This document shows, one piece after another, positions 9,883 to 18,858 of a stretch of DNA of 64,000 nt (position 1 is the first letter of the stretch; each line of letters begins with the position of its first letter). This DNA is from an uncultured Acidovorax sp. GTDB taxonomy: Bacteria; Pseudomonadota; Gammaproteobacteria; Burkholderiales; Burkholderiaceae_C. Location: NCBI GenBank assembly GCA_913774625.1, contig CAJYHL010000069.1, positions 62,001 to 126,000 on the forward strand. Reading direction: 5' to 3'. Position numbers and translations under genes: made by a program. The notes under the pieces were generated by a model. That model was not told the DNA's origin, did not search any database, and worked only from the letters and a program-made list of their open reading frames with translations.

Positions 9883-10500
9883 ATGAAACTCATCGGTACC
9901 CATTCCAGCCCCTACGTGCGCAAGGTGCGCGTGGTGATGGCCGAAAAGAAGCTCGACTACCGCTTCGTCGAAGAGAACGTCTGGGCGCCAGGCACGACCA
10001 TCGGCGAGGCCAACCCGCTGGGCAAGGTGCCCTGCCTGGTGATGGACGGTGGCGAGGCGGTGTTCGATTCGCGCGTGATCGTGGAATACCTCGACACGCT
10101 CTCGCCCGTGGGCCGGCTCATTCCCACCCAGGGCCGCGAGCGCGCCGAGGTCAAGACCTGGGAGGCACTGGCCGACGGCGTGATGGACGCGGCCATCCTG
10201 GCGCGGCTCGAATCCGTGTGGGCCGGCCGCGCCGAGGGCGAGCGCAGCGCCGCCTGGATCGACTACCAGCTGGGCAAGGTCCGCGCCGGCCTGCAGTCCA
10301 TGGCCCAGGGCCTGGGCGACAAGGCCTTTTGCAGCGGCATCCACCTGAGCCTCTCGGACATCGCCGTGGGCTGCGCGCTGGACTGGCTCAGCTTCCGCTT
10401 TCCCGACCGCATCGACTGGCGCGCCGACCACCCCAACCTGGGCCGCCTGATGGACAAGCTGGCCCAGCGCCCGAGCTTCGCCGACACCCGGCCGCGCTGA
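9883..10500 (+). CDS. Glutathione S-transferase (YibF-like)
   Basis: 205 aa. Thioredoxin-like N-domain with SSPYVRKVRVVMAEKKLDY; Ser/Tyr near residues 7-10 is the expected glutathione-activating site. The cis-Pro motif is GKVPCLV and the E/DS motif is VFDSRVIVEYLD (~62-73). An all-helical C-domain contains LSDIAVGCALDW. This family conjugates or reduces with glutathione; the substrate is not predictable. Divergent from purB with an 84-bp gap, followed by a terminator. Confidence 0.93.
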   Translation: MKLIGTHSSPYVRKVRVVMAEKKLDYRFVEENVWAPGTTIGEANPLGKVPCLVMDGGEAVFDSRVIVEYLDTLSPVGRLIPTQGRERAEVKTWEALADGVMDAAILARLESVWAGRAEGERSAAWIDYQLGKVRAGLQSMAQGLGDKAFCSGIHLSLSDIAVGCALDWLSFRFPDRIDWRADHPNLGRLMDKLAQRPSFADTRPR

Positions 10501-10531
10501 CCGGTTCCAGGCCAGGCCCTCCACAAAGCAA

Positions 10532-10566
10532 AACGCGCCCCCTGCAGTGCAGGCGGCGCGTTTTTT
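10532..10566 (+). terminator. Terminator after the GST gene
   Basis: ACGCGCC and GGCGCGT flank an inner CCTGCA/TGCAGG palindrome, followed by a run of six Ts (10561-10566). It starts 32 bases after the GST stop codon. Confidence 0.88.
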
Positions 10567-10877
10567 CCGGCATAAAAAAGTCGCGAAGCGTCCCGAAGCG
10601 AATGAAGAGAGGGAGGGAGGAGAAGCGCTAGGGGGTTTCAGTCAGAGGCACGGAGGCGTGAAAGGCTTCGCAACAAGAAACGGTGGCAATCGGATCGGTA
10701 GTGGTTCTCTGGATCGTTGTCAGGAATTCAGGGGTAGTGGCTTTATCGCAACTACGCCTCATAGAGTGGGGCAGTTTGGCAAAAGTTCCAGCCCCCGTCG
10801 AACAAAAAAACATTTTTTTGTAAAGGCCGCGTAAGCCTCCCATGTTGGGGCGGGGACTTGCGATTTTCGCGCCGGCT
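10567..10877. other. Intergenic region with an AT hairpin, no convincing gene
   Basis: Less GC-rich than its surroundings. Short open frames on both strands here are unlike any family I know and lack good ribosome sites. At 10801-10822 ACAAAAAAA/TTTTTTTGT forms an A/T-only inverted repeat; on the minus strand it lies about 55 bases past the glutathione peroxidase stop and might contribute to termination. Nothing else was recognised. Confidence 0.5.
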
Positions 10878-11495
10878 TCAGGGCCTGGCCGCCAGCTGCC
10901 GCTCGATCAGCTCCACCACCTTGGGGCTCTGCGGATCGACCGAGCTGCCGAAGCTGCCCACCACCTTGCCGTCGCGGCCGATCACGTACTTGTGGAAGTT
11001 CCAGCGCGGCGCCTGGCCGGCCTGCTCGGCCAGCTGGCGGTAGAAGGGCGAGGCGTCGGCGCCGCGCACGGCGCTCTTGGCGAACATCGGAAACTTCACG
11101 CCGTAGGTGTTCTCGCAGAACTCGGCGATCTGCGCGTTGCTGCCGCGCTCCTGCGCGAAGTCGTTGGACGGAAAGCCCAGCACCACCAGGCCCCGGTCGC
11201 GGTACTGGGCGTAGAGCGCCTCCAGCCCCTTGTACTGCCCCGTGAAGCCGCAGTAGCTGGCCGTGTTGACCACCAGCAGCACCTTGCCGGCGTATTGGCA
11301 GAGCGACTGGGGCGCCTCGTCCTGCAGGCGGTCGAAGCGCTGGTTCAGCAGCGCCGGGCAGCCCGCGGGGGCGGCTGCCGTGGTCGCTGCAGCGGTGGCA
11401 GCGCCCGGCGCGTCGGCCGCGAAGGCGGCGGGCGCGAGCAGCAGCAGGCCGGCGGCCAGGGCGAGGGCGGAAGAAAGCGGGCGGGATCGGAGCAT
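10878..11495 (-). CDS. Periplasmic glutathione peroxidase (Cys type)
   Basis: 205 aa from ATG 11495 (MLRSRPLSS), with a signal peptide ending AAFAADA and an Ala/Thr-rich linker to about residue 40. The thioredoxin-fold domain has NTASYCGFTGQYKGLE with the peroxidatic Cys in place of selenocysteine, GFPSNDF (second motif; Gln/Asn position) and RWNFHKYVIGRDG with the catalytic Trp. Such enzymes usually use thioredoxin-like donors rather than glutathione, which fits an exported location. A ribosome site GAGG precedes the start. Confidence 0.93.
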   Translation of the reverse strand: MLRSRPLSSALALAAGLLLLAPAAFAADAPGAATAAATTAAAPAGCPALLNQRFDRLQDEAPQSLCQYAGKVLLVVNTASYCGFTGQYKGLEALYAQYRDRGLVVLGFPSNDFAQERGSNAQIAEFCENTYGVKFPMFAKSAVRGADASPFYRQLAEQAGQAPRWNFHKYVIGRDGKVVGSFGSSVDPQSPKVVELIERQLAARP

Positions 11496-11648
11496 GGGCG
11501 GGTTCCTCGAACGAAGGGGCGGTGCAGCGGGTGCATGCATGCAGGAGGAGCTGGATCTTCCTACGTCTGCGCCGCCGGGCCGGATCACCGCATGCTCGCC
11601 TGCCTGGGCCGGCTGCGCAAGGCCCCGGGGCGGAAAAGGCGCTGGCTC

Positions 11649-12872
11649 TCAGCCGCGCTCGGCCAGCAGCAGCAGCCGCTCCAGCGGCAGCTGCACGCGC
11701 ACGTCGCGCTGGGCCACGGGCGCGGCGATCTTCCAGGCGGCCTGGGCCGTGTCGCGCGGTATGGGCTCGCCGGTCGGCATGCCGCTGCGGTTGAGCACCA
11801 CGGCCACGCGCGGCGTGGTGGCGCTGGCGCCGCGCCGCAGCACCACGCCCACCTCGTCGGACACCAGCCGCACGTAGGCGCCGGGCGGGAAAATGCCCAG
11901 CGTCTTGACCAGGGCGGCGCCGACCTCGTCCACGCGCTGCTCCTCGTCGCGGTAGATGCCCTGCATGGCCAGCGTCACCGGCAGCGGCTGGCGCGTGGCG
12001 CGTGGTGCGATGCGTGCGCCGAACACGTCGGCGCGCTGGATCAGGCGGGCCATCTGCCCGGCCTCGCCCAGTTCGGCGAGCGGGCCGCCCAGCCGGCGGT
12101 GGTGGCCGGCCACGGCCTCCAGCCACAGCGGATCGGACACGCCCAGGCCGCGCAGCAGCGTGCAGGACCGTTCGCTGTGGGTTTCGATGGCGTGCATCTG
12201 CTCGGACGTGAGCGGCTGCGTCTGCTGCGCCAGCTGGTCCTGCAGCGCGGTCATGGACACGTTCATCGACAGCGCCGCGCAGCCCAGCAGGCGCACGCGC
12301 TCCTCCGGCCAGCGCAGCGTCTCGCGCGCCACCAGCATGACGGTGCAGGCGACCAGCAGGGCGTGGGTGGCGCTGTAGGAACGGGTTTCCTGCGCCGACA
12401 TGTGGATCAGCACCAGCAGGCTGGCGTTGGGCGACTGCTGCACCTGGCGGGCCAGCTCGTCGTACAGGGCGTGGAAGCGGTCGAGGAAGTCGGCCGGCGA
12501 GGGCGCGCGCAGCAGCTGGCTGGCGCGCTGCTGCATCTCGTCCCATTGCAGGGGGCCGGCGGCCCCGGCGGCGTCGCGGCGGCTGGCCGCGGCGGTGGCG
12601 CTGCTGTCCATCTTCACGGCGGCGATCTGGCCCAGCGAATCCGCCGTCAGCAGCATGCGCTGCAGCTGCGCCAGGTAGGCGCGGTAGCTGTCGCCGGATT
12701 CCTCGGTGTCCACGCACAGTTGCATACCCCGGCCGAGGATCGTCTCCAGCTCGTCCCGGCTGCGCACCAGGAACCCCTTGTGCGCCAGCAGCGCGCCCGC
12801 CTCGTCGCGCAGGTTGAAGGGCAGGGGCTGGCCGACGGGGATGGAGTTGATGTTCAGCGGAATGAGTTGCAT
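11649..12872 (-). CDS. Degenerate HD-GYP-like signalling protein
   Basis: 407 aa. The N-terminus MQLIPLNINSIPVGQPLPFNLRDEAGALLAHKGF matches the beta-barrel-like module often seen before HD-GYP domains. A central HD-fold (~150-290) retains helix spacing and some His (SATHALL, ETHSERS, AGHHRRLGG). However, the metal-binding HD pair is replaced (expected H-D-I-G-K is CAALSMNVSMTALQD) and no GYP triplet exists. Cyclic-di-GMP phosphodiesterase activity is therefore unlikely; a binding or scaffold role is inferred. The C-terminus has the LVSDEVGVVLRRG...P.V.VVLNRSG segment common to HD-GYP proteins. Confidence 0.75.
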   Translation of the reverse strand: MQLIPLNINSIPVGQPLPFNLRDEAGALLAHKGFLVRSRDELETILGRGMQLCVDTEESGDSYRAYLAQLQRMLLTADSLGQIAAVKMDSSATAAASRRDAAGAAGPLQWDEMQQRASQLLRAPSPADFLDRFHALYDELARQVQQSPNASLLVLIHMSAQETRSYSATHALLVACTVMLVARETLRWPEERVRLLGCAALSMNVSMTALQDQLAQQTQPLTSEQMHAIETHSERSCTLLRGLGVSDPLWLEAVAGHHRRLGGPLAELGEAGQMARLIQRADVFGARIAPRATRQPLPVTLAMQGIYRDEEQRVDEVGAALVKTLGIFPPGAYVRLVSDEVGVVLRRGASATTPRVAVVLNRSGMPTGEPIPRDTAQAAWKIAAPVAQRDVRVQLPLERLLLLAERG

Positions 12873-12981
12873 GGCGGGGTCTGCACGGGCAGCCGCCCAT
12901 TATCCGGCGGCCGCGTGAAGGGCGAACGCCCGGAAACCCCGGCCATGACTGGGCTGTTCGCCGGATGGACCGGCTCGTTCC

Positions 12982-13000
12982 CGCTATCGATCGGATAGCG
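12982..13000. repeat. Perfect palindrome across the RND pump stop codon
   Basis: CGCTATC, 5-base spacer GATCG, GATAGCG. It includes the TAG stop of the RND gene on the minus strand. No T-run follows, so it is not a classical terminator, but its GCTATC/GATAGC arms recall the other TAGC repeats in the window. Confidence 0.6.
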
Positions 13001-16000
13001 CCTGCAGCGGACTCTCCCGCCGCAGCGCCACCCGACGGAACCATTGCGCGAAGTCGTCCACGTAGGTGAACACGGCCGGCACCACCAGCAGGCTGAGCAC
13101 GGTGGAGGTGATGAGGCCGCCGATCACGGCCACCGCCATGGGCGAGCGGAAGCTCATGTCCGCGCTGCCCAGCGCCAGGGCGATGGGCATCATGCCCGCG
13201 CCCATGGCCAGGGTGGTCATGATGATGGGGCGGGCGCGCTTGTGGCAGGCGTCCAGCAGCGCGTCCAGCCGGCCCATGCCCTCGCGCCGCGCGACGATGG
13301 CGTATTCGACCAGCAGGATGGAGTTCTTGGTGGCGATGCCCATCAGCATGATGAGCCCGATGAGCGAGGGCATGGAAAAGCTCTTGCCCGCGATCAGCAG
13401 GCCCACGAAGGCGCCGCCCAGCGACAGCGGCAGCGCCATCAGGATGGTGACCGGTTGCAGGAAGTCCTTGAACAGCAGCACCAGCACGATGTAGATGCAG
13501 ACCACGCCGGTCAGCATGGCCAGGCCGAAGCTGGCGAACAGCTCGCCCATCATCTCGGCGTCGCCCACGTTGATCAGGCGCACGCTGGCCGGCAGGCCGC
13601 GCACCGAAGGCAGCTGGCTGACCGCCTCGGTCACCTCGCCCAGGCCGCGGTCGCCCAGCTCGATCTCGAAGTTCACGTTGCGCGCGCGGTCGTAGCGGCT
13701 GATGACGGCCGGCCCGCCCGCCACCTCCAGCGTGGCGACCTCGCCCAGCCGCACCGGCCCGCGCGCGCCCGGCACGGCCAGGCGTTCCAGCACCGACAGA
13801 TCGCGTCGCGCGGCATCGTCCAGCCGCACGACGATGGGCACCTGCCGCTGCGCCAGGTTGAGCTTGGACAGGTACTGGTCGTAGTCGCCCACCGTGGCCA
13901 CGCGCAGCGTCTCGGCGATGGCGTTGCTGGTCACGCCCAGGTCGGCCGCGCGGGCGAAGTCCGGGCGCACCGCGATCTCGGGGCGCACCAGGCTGGCGGT
14001 GGAGCTGACCCCGCCGATGCCCGGGATGGTGCGCAGGTCGCGCTCCACCGCGCGCGCGGCGGCCGACAGCGCCTGCGGGTCTTCGCTCGCCAGCGCCAGC
14101 ACGTACTTGCCGTTGGACCCGCCCAGGCCGATCTTCACCCGCACGGCCGGCAGGTCGGCCAGCGCGGCGCGCAGCTGCTGCTCGATGACCTGCTTGCGCG
14201 GGCGCTCGCCGCGCGGGGCCAGGCGCAGCGTCATGGTGGCCTTGCGTGGGTCGCTCGTGCCATCGCCGCTACCGAACGGGTCGGTGCCCGCCGAACCGCC
14301 GCCGATGGCGGTGTAGATGCTCTCGATGTGGGCCACGTGGCCGAGGCGCTCGGCGGCCTGGGCCACGGCGGCCTGCGTGTCGGCCAGGCGGCTGCCGGGG
14401 GGCAGCTCCAGGTTGACCTGGGTCTGCTCGTTGTCGTCGGGCGGGATGAAGCCCGATGGCAGCAGCGGGATCAGCGCCAGCGAGGCCACGAAGAACACGA
14501 ACGCGCCGGCCAGCGTGACGATGCGGTGCTTCAGGCACCAGGCGGAGGCGCGCATGTACGTGGCCAGCCAGCGCGGCTCCTTCTCTTCGCCCGCCAGGGG
14601 CTTGAGGATATAGGCCGCCATCATGGGCGTGAGCAGCCGCGCCACCACCAGCGAGGCGAACACCGCCAGCGCCGCCGTCCAGCCGAACTGCTTGAAGAAG
14701 CGCCCGGCGATGCCGCTCATGAAGGCGGTGGGCAGGAACACGGCGATCAGCGTGAAGGTGGTGGCGATCACGGCCAGGCCGATCTCGTCGGCCGCCTCCA
14801 TGGCCGCCTGGTAGGGGCTCTTGCCCATGCGCAGGTGGCGCACGATGTTCTCCACCTCCACGATGGCGTCGTCCACCAGGATGCCCACCACCAGCGACAG
14901 CGCCAGCAGCGTGATCACGTTGATGGAAAAGCCCAGCATCTGCATGCCGATGAAGGCCGGGATCACCGACAGCGGCAGCGCCACGGCCGAGACGATGGTG
15001 GCCCGCCAGTTGCGCAGGAAGAGCCACACCACCACCACGGCCAGGATGGCGCCTTCGTACAAGAGGCGCATGGAGCTGTCGTATTCGTCCTGCGCGATGG
15101 TCACGAAGTCCGCCGTGCGCGTGAGGTGCAGGTCCGGGTGCTCGGCCAGCAGCGCGTCCAGCGCGCGCTGCACGCCCGCGCCCACCTCCACCTCGCTCGC
15201 GCCGCGGCTGCGCGAGACCTCGAAGCCGATCACCGGCTTGCCGTCCAGCAGCGCCGCGCTGCGGGGCTCGGCCACCGTGTCGCTCACCGTGGCGACCTGG
15301 TCCAGCCGCACGCTGCGGCCGTCGGAAAGCGGAATCTGCAGCGCGCCGATCTGCTGCGCCGTCTGCACCGTGGCGATGGTGCGCAGGGGCTGCTCGGCGT
15401 CTCCCAGGTCGGCCCGCCCGCCCGCGCTTTCGATCTGCACCGCGCGCAGTTGGCGCGACACGGTGGCCGCCGTCACGCCCAGCGCCTGCAGCTTGAGCGG
15501 GTCCAGCGCCACGAGCACCTCGCGCGAGACGCCGCCCACCCGGCCCACCGCGCCCACGCCGCGCACGGCCAGCAGCCGGCGCTTGAGCGTGTCGTCCACG
15601 AACCACGAGAGCGATTCGGCATCCATGCGGTCGGACGCGATGGCGAAGGCCAGGATGGGCTGGGACGACAGCTCCAGCTTGGTGATGACCGGGTCGCGCA
15701 GGTCGGCCGGCAGGTCGGCGCGCACGCGGCTGACGGCCGAGCGCACGTCGTCCACCGCTTCCTGCACCGGCTTTTCCAGCTGGTATTCGGCCGCGATGCT
15801 GGCGCTGCCGTCGGTCAGCGTGGTGGTGATGTGCTTGAGGCCCTGCGTGGAGGCGATGGCGTTCTCGATCTTGCGCGCCACGTCGGATTCGAGCTGCCCG
15901 GGCGCGGCGCCCGGCAGCGCGGCGGTGACCACCACCACCGGCAGATCCATGTCGGGAAAGTTCTGCACCTTCATCGACCGGAAGGCCAGCAGACCGGCCA

Positions 16001-16067
16001 GCGTGAGCAGCACGAACAGCATCGCCGCCGGAATGGGGTTGCGGATGGACCAGGCGGACAGGTTCAT
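12984..16067 (-). CDS. RND efflux pump, inner-membrane subunit (HAE1/HME-like)
   Basis: 1027 aa, full length for AcrB/MexB relatives. N-terminal helix MNLSAWSIRNPIPAAMLFVLLTLAG, large periplasmic loops after TM1 and TM7, and the proton-relay acidic pair in TM4 (GILVDDAIVEVENIVRHLRMG). It exports organic substrates by proton antiport together with the adaptor and outer-membrane factor encoded upstream in the same operon. The specific substrate is not predictable; the family branch resembles MdtBC/VexF-like single pumps. The TAG stop lies in a perfect CGCTATC/GATAGCG palindrome (12982-13000). Confidence 0.96.
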   Translation of the reverse strand: MNLSAWSIRNPIPAAMLFVLLTLAGLLAFRSMKVQNFPDMDLPVVVVTAALPGAAPGQLESDVARKIENAIASTQGLKHITTTLTDGSASIAAEYQLEKPVQEAVDDVRSAVSRVRADLPADLRDPVITKLELSSQPILAFAIASDRMDAESLSWFVDDTLKRRLLAVRGVGAVGRVGGVSREVLVALDPLKLQALGVTAATVSRQLRAVQIESAGGRADLGDAEQPLRTIATVQTAQQIGALQIPLSDGRSVRLDQVATVSDTVAEPRSAALLDGKPVIGFEVSRSRGASEVEVGAGVQRALDALLAEHPDLHLTRTADFVTIAQDEYDSSMRLLYEGAILAVVVVWLFLRNWRATIVSAVALPLSVIPAFIGMQMLGFSINVITLLALSLVVGILVDDAIVEVENIVRHLRMGKSPYQAAMEAADEIGLAVIATTFTLIAVFLPTAFMSGIAGRFFKQFGWTAALAVFASLVVARLLTPMMAAYILKPLAGEEKEPRWLATYMRASAWCLKHRIVTLAGAFVFFVASLALIPLLPSGFIPPDDNEQTQVNLELPPGSRLADTQAAVAQAAERLGHVAHIESIYTAIGGGSAGTDPFGSGDGTSDPRKATMTLRLAPRGERPRKQVIEQQLRAALADLPAVRVKIGLGGSNGKYVLALASEDPQALSAAARAVERDLRTIPGIGGVSSTASLVRPEIAVRPDFARAADLGVTSNAIAETLRVATVGDYDQYLSKLNLAQRQVPIVVRLDDAARRDLSVLERLAVPGARGPVRLGEVATLEVAGGPAVISRYDRARNVNFEIELGDRGLGEVTEAVSQLPSVRGLPASVRLINVGDAEMMGELFASFGLAMLTGVVCIYIVLVLLFKDFLQPVTILMALPLSLGGAFVGLLIAGKSFSMPSLIGLIMLMGIATKNSILLVEYAIVARREGMGRLDALLDACHKRARPIIMTTLAMGAGMMPIALALGSADMSFRSPMAVAVIGGLITSTVLSLLVVPAVFTYVDDFAQWFRRVALRRESPLQALSDR

Positions 16068-16127
16068 GGGCGAGTCCCCCGGAAGGCGGCGCGGGCAGGA
16101 GCGGAGCAGTACATGGCGGCTTGCTCC

Positions 16128-17300
16128 TTATTTGGTAGCTGGCTGCGCAGGCAATGCAACGGCTGCAGGCTGCTTTTGTGCGGAAGGCGCGGCTTCCACC
16201 CGCACCACGTCGCCGTCGTTCAGGAAGGCGCCGCCGCGCTCGACCAGGGTGGCGCCCGCCGACAGGCCCGAGGCGATCTCCACCCGGTCGCCCACGCGCT
16301 GGCCGGTCTGCACGCGGCGCATGGCCACGCGGCCCTGGGGCGTCAGCTCGAACACGTAGCTGAAGCCGTCGCGCACCACCACGGCCGACTGCGGCACGGT
16401 GAGGGCGTCGCGCGCGCCCAGCAGGAACTGCCCGCGCGCGAACATCCCGGCGCTGATGTCCGGGCTCGCCGGCAGATCCACATAGACCAGGCCGTTGCGC
16501 GTCTGCGGGTCCACCGTGGGCGCCACCATGCGCACCGTGCCCTGCACCTGTGCGCCGCTGGCGGCAGTCACCACGGCCTGCTGGCCGGGGCGGATGCGCG
16601 GCAGGTCGGCCGACGTGACCTCGGCGCGCCACTCCAGCCGGCCGCGCCGCACCAGGCGGAACAGCTCGGCCCCGCCGTTGACCACGGCGCCCACTGTGGC
16701 GGTGCGCGACGAGATCACGCCGGCATCGGGCGCCAGCACCTGGGTGTGGCGCAGCCGCACCTCCTGCGCCTGCAGCGCGGCCTGCGCTGCCGCCACGCGG
16801 GCCTGGGCGGTTTCGCCGGCCGTGGCGTACTGCTGGATCTGCTGGCGGCTCAGCGCGCCCGACGCGGTCAGCGTGGCGGCGCGCTCGGCATTGGCGGCGG
16901 CCTCGGCCGCGGCGGCGCGCGCTTCCATCAGGCTGGCGCGGGCCTGGGCCACCTCGGCCCGCACGGTGTCGGGCGCGAAGACGGCCAGCACCTGGCCCTT
17001 CCTGACCACGTCGCCCACGTTCACGCGCACCTCGGCCAGCCGCAGGCCGTTGCTCTCGGCGCCCACGATGGCCTCCTGCCAGGCGGCGACATTGCCGTTG
17101 GCCTCCAGCCGCAGCGGCACCCGGGCCTGCACCGGCTGGGTGGTGTTCACCGCCAGCGCAGGGCGCGGCGTGGGCGTCGTCGTGGCGGCCGGGCCGGCTG
17201 GCTGCGCGGGGCGCGTGGCGAACCAGGCGGCCCCGGCGCCCAGCAGGCAGACGAGGGCGATGGCGGTCAGGGTGCGGGGAGAAAAAGGTTTGCGCGGCAT
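16128..17300 (-). CDS. RND efflux periplasmic adaptor subunit
   Basis: 390 aa from ATG 17300. An N-terminal membrane anchor (LTAIALVCLLGAGAAWFATRP) is followed by the split lipoyl domain (VGAESNGLRLAEVRVNVGDVVRKGQVLA at ~80-107 and VLAPDAGVISSRTATVGAVV at ~190), an Ala-rich coiled-coil hairpin between them (~110-180) and beta-barrel/MP domains. It bridges the pump and outer-membrane factor. Operon position between those two genes, with a 60-bp gap to the pump, supports the role. Confidence 0.95.
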   Translation of the reverse strand: MPRKPFSPRTLTAIALVCLLGAGAAWFATRPAQPAGPAATTTPTPRPALAVNTTQPVQARVPLRLEANGNVAAWQEAIVGAESNGLRLAEVRVNVGDVVRKGQVLAVFAPDTVRAEVAQARASLMEARAAAAEAAANAERAATLTASGALSRQQIQQYATAGETAQARVAAAQAALQAQEVRLRHTQVLAPDAGVISSRTATVGAVVNGGAELFRLVRRGRLEWRAEVTSADLPRIRPGQQAVVTAASGAQVQGTVRMVAPTVDPQTRNGLVYVDLPASPDISAGMFARGQFLLGARDALTVPQSAVVVRDGFSYVFELTPQGRVAMRRVQTGQRVGDRVEIASGLSAGATLVERGGAFLNDGDVVRVEAAPSAQKQPAAVALPAQPATK

Positions 17301-17382
17301 GGAAAGGTCCGTCGTTCGTTCTTGCTTGCGTGCTGCGTGCTGCGGGTGGGGGCAGGCTGTGCGGCAGGGGCGGCGCTGCGTT

Positions 17383-18858
17383 TCAGGGCGCCGGGGCGGC
17401 GGCTGCAGCCGGTGCCGGGGCGGAGGGCTGGGCGGGGTCGCCTTCCCAGCCGCCGCCGGCCGCGCGGTAGAGCGCCACCCAGGCGCCCATGCGCTCCTGC
17501 TGCAGCGCGACCAGCGCGGTTTCGGAGGCCAGGGCCGTGCGGCGCGCGTCCTCCAGCTCCACCAGGCTGGCCAGGCCCGCACGCCAGCGCGCCTCGGTGC
17601 CCGCGAACGACTGGCGGTAGCCGGCGGCGGCGCGCTGCGCGTCGGCGCTGCGGCGGGCCGTGCTGTCCAGCCTCACCAGGGCCTGCTCGACCTCGCTCAC
17701 CGCCTGGCGCACGGCGGCGCGGTAGGCCGTCACGGCTTGTTCGTATTGCGCGCTGGCCGCATCCACCTGCGCGGCGCGGCGGCCGCCGTCCAGCAGCGGC
17801 AGCGACAGCGCCAGCGGGCCGATGGACCAGGTGTTGCTGACCACCTCGCCGGCCCCCGTGCGTACCAGGCCGCGCCCGATGGAGCCGGTGAGCGACAGGC
17901 GCGGATAGCGCTGGGCGCGGGCGTTGCCTACCTCGGCGCTGGCGGCGGCCACCTCGCGCTCGGCCGCGTACACGTCGGGCCGCTGGGCGATGGTCTGGGC
18001 AGGCAGGGCGGGAATGTCGAAGAGCGCGTCCGGCGCCTCGGGCGCGGGCGCTGCGGCCAGGCGCTGGCGCAGCGCGGGCTCGTCCCAGCCGGTCAGCGCC
18101 ACCAGCGTCTTCACGCCGATCTCGCACTGCATGCGCTGCTGCGCGGCGCGCACCTGAGCGTCGGCGAAGCTGGCGCTCGCCAGGGCCGCCGTGGCCGGGG
18201 CGGTGAAGCCGGCGCGCTCGCTCTCGCCGGTCAGCCGCGCGGTTTCGCCGCGCGAGCGGGCGTCGGATTCGGCCACCGCCAGCTGGCGCGTGCAGTAGCG
18301 CCAGTCGCTGTAGCGCTGCGCCACCTCGGCCGCGACGGAAACGCGCGCCTCGTGCCACTGCGCCCCGGCTGCCGCCAGGCGCTGGGCGGCGGCATCGCCG
18401 GCAGCGGCGTTGCCGCCGAAGAGGTCGATCTCCCAGCTGGCCTGCAGCCCGCCCTGGGCCGTGGTGGCCAGGCCCCCCACCGTCTGGTTGAAGCCCCGGC
18501 TGGCATTGCCTTGCGCGTCCAGCGAAGGCAGCAGCGCGGCGCGGGCGGAAGCCTGCGTGGCGCGTGCCTGGGCGATGCGCGCGGCGGCCTGGGCCACGGT
18601 GGGGCTCAGGTCTTCGGCGGCGCGGATCAGCTCGGGCAGCAGCGGGTCGCCCTGCCGTTCCCACCAGCGGGCGATGCCGGCCACCTGGCCTTGGTGCGGC
18701 AGCGGCGCCTGCCAGGCCGCAGGCACCGGGGCCGCGACCTGCGCGGGCGGGCGCTGCACGGCGCAGGCGGTGAGCAGCAGCGCCAGGGGCGCGGCGACGG
18801 CCAGCCGAGCCAGCGGGGCCGGCAGCGGCGCGTGGATAGGCATGGAGCGGCGGCTCAT
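17383..18858 (-). CDS. Outer-membrane efflux lipoprotein (OprM/NodT family)
   Basis: 491 aa from ATG 18858. Signal sequence with lipobox LLTAC at about residues 29-33, so it is a lipoprotein. Two OEP repeats follow, with typical coiled-coil stretches and WEIDLFGG and ARWRAGLASLVELEDARR motifs. It forms the TolC-like exit duct. Its ATG overlaps the TetR stop as ATGA, which fixes this start and implies translational coupling. The start at 18843 is the alternative. Confidence 0.95.
   Translation of the reverse strand: MSRRSMPIHAPLPAPLARLAVAAPLALLLTACAVQRPPAQVAAPVPAAWQAPLPHQGQVAGIARWWERQGDPLLPELIRAAEDLSPTVAQAAARIAQARATQASARAALLPSLDAQGNASRGFNQTVGGLATTAQGGLQASWEIDLFGGNAAAGDAAAQRLAAAGAQWHEARVSVAAEVAQRYSDWRYCTRQLAVAESDARSRGETARLTGESERAGFTAPATAALASASFADAQVRAAQQRMQCEIGVKTLVALTGWDEPALRQRLAAAPAPEAPDALFDIPALPAQTIAQRPDVYAAEREVAAASAEVGNARAQRYPRLSLTGSIGRGLVRTGAGEVVSNTWSIGPLALSLPLLDGGRRAAQVDAASAQYEQAVTAYRAAVRQAVSEVEQALVRLDSTARRSADAQRAAAGYRQSFAGTEARWRAGLASLVELEDARRTALASETALVALQQERMGAWVALYRAAGGGWEGDPAQPSAPAPAAAAAPAP

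Noticed and set aside
10547-10834. Possible 95-aa basic protein after the GST gene
   Set aside because: It begins inside the GST terminator hairpin, has no good ribosome site, and matches no family I know.
13044-17840. Very long open frame on the plus strand opposite the RND pump and adaptor genes
   Set aside because: High third-position GC makes antisense frames stay open. Its translation is low-complexity His/Gln/Arg-rich text with no family resemblance, while the minus-strand genes have full domains.
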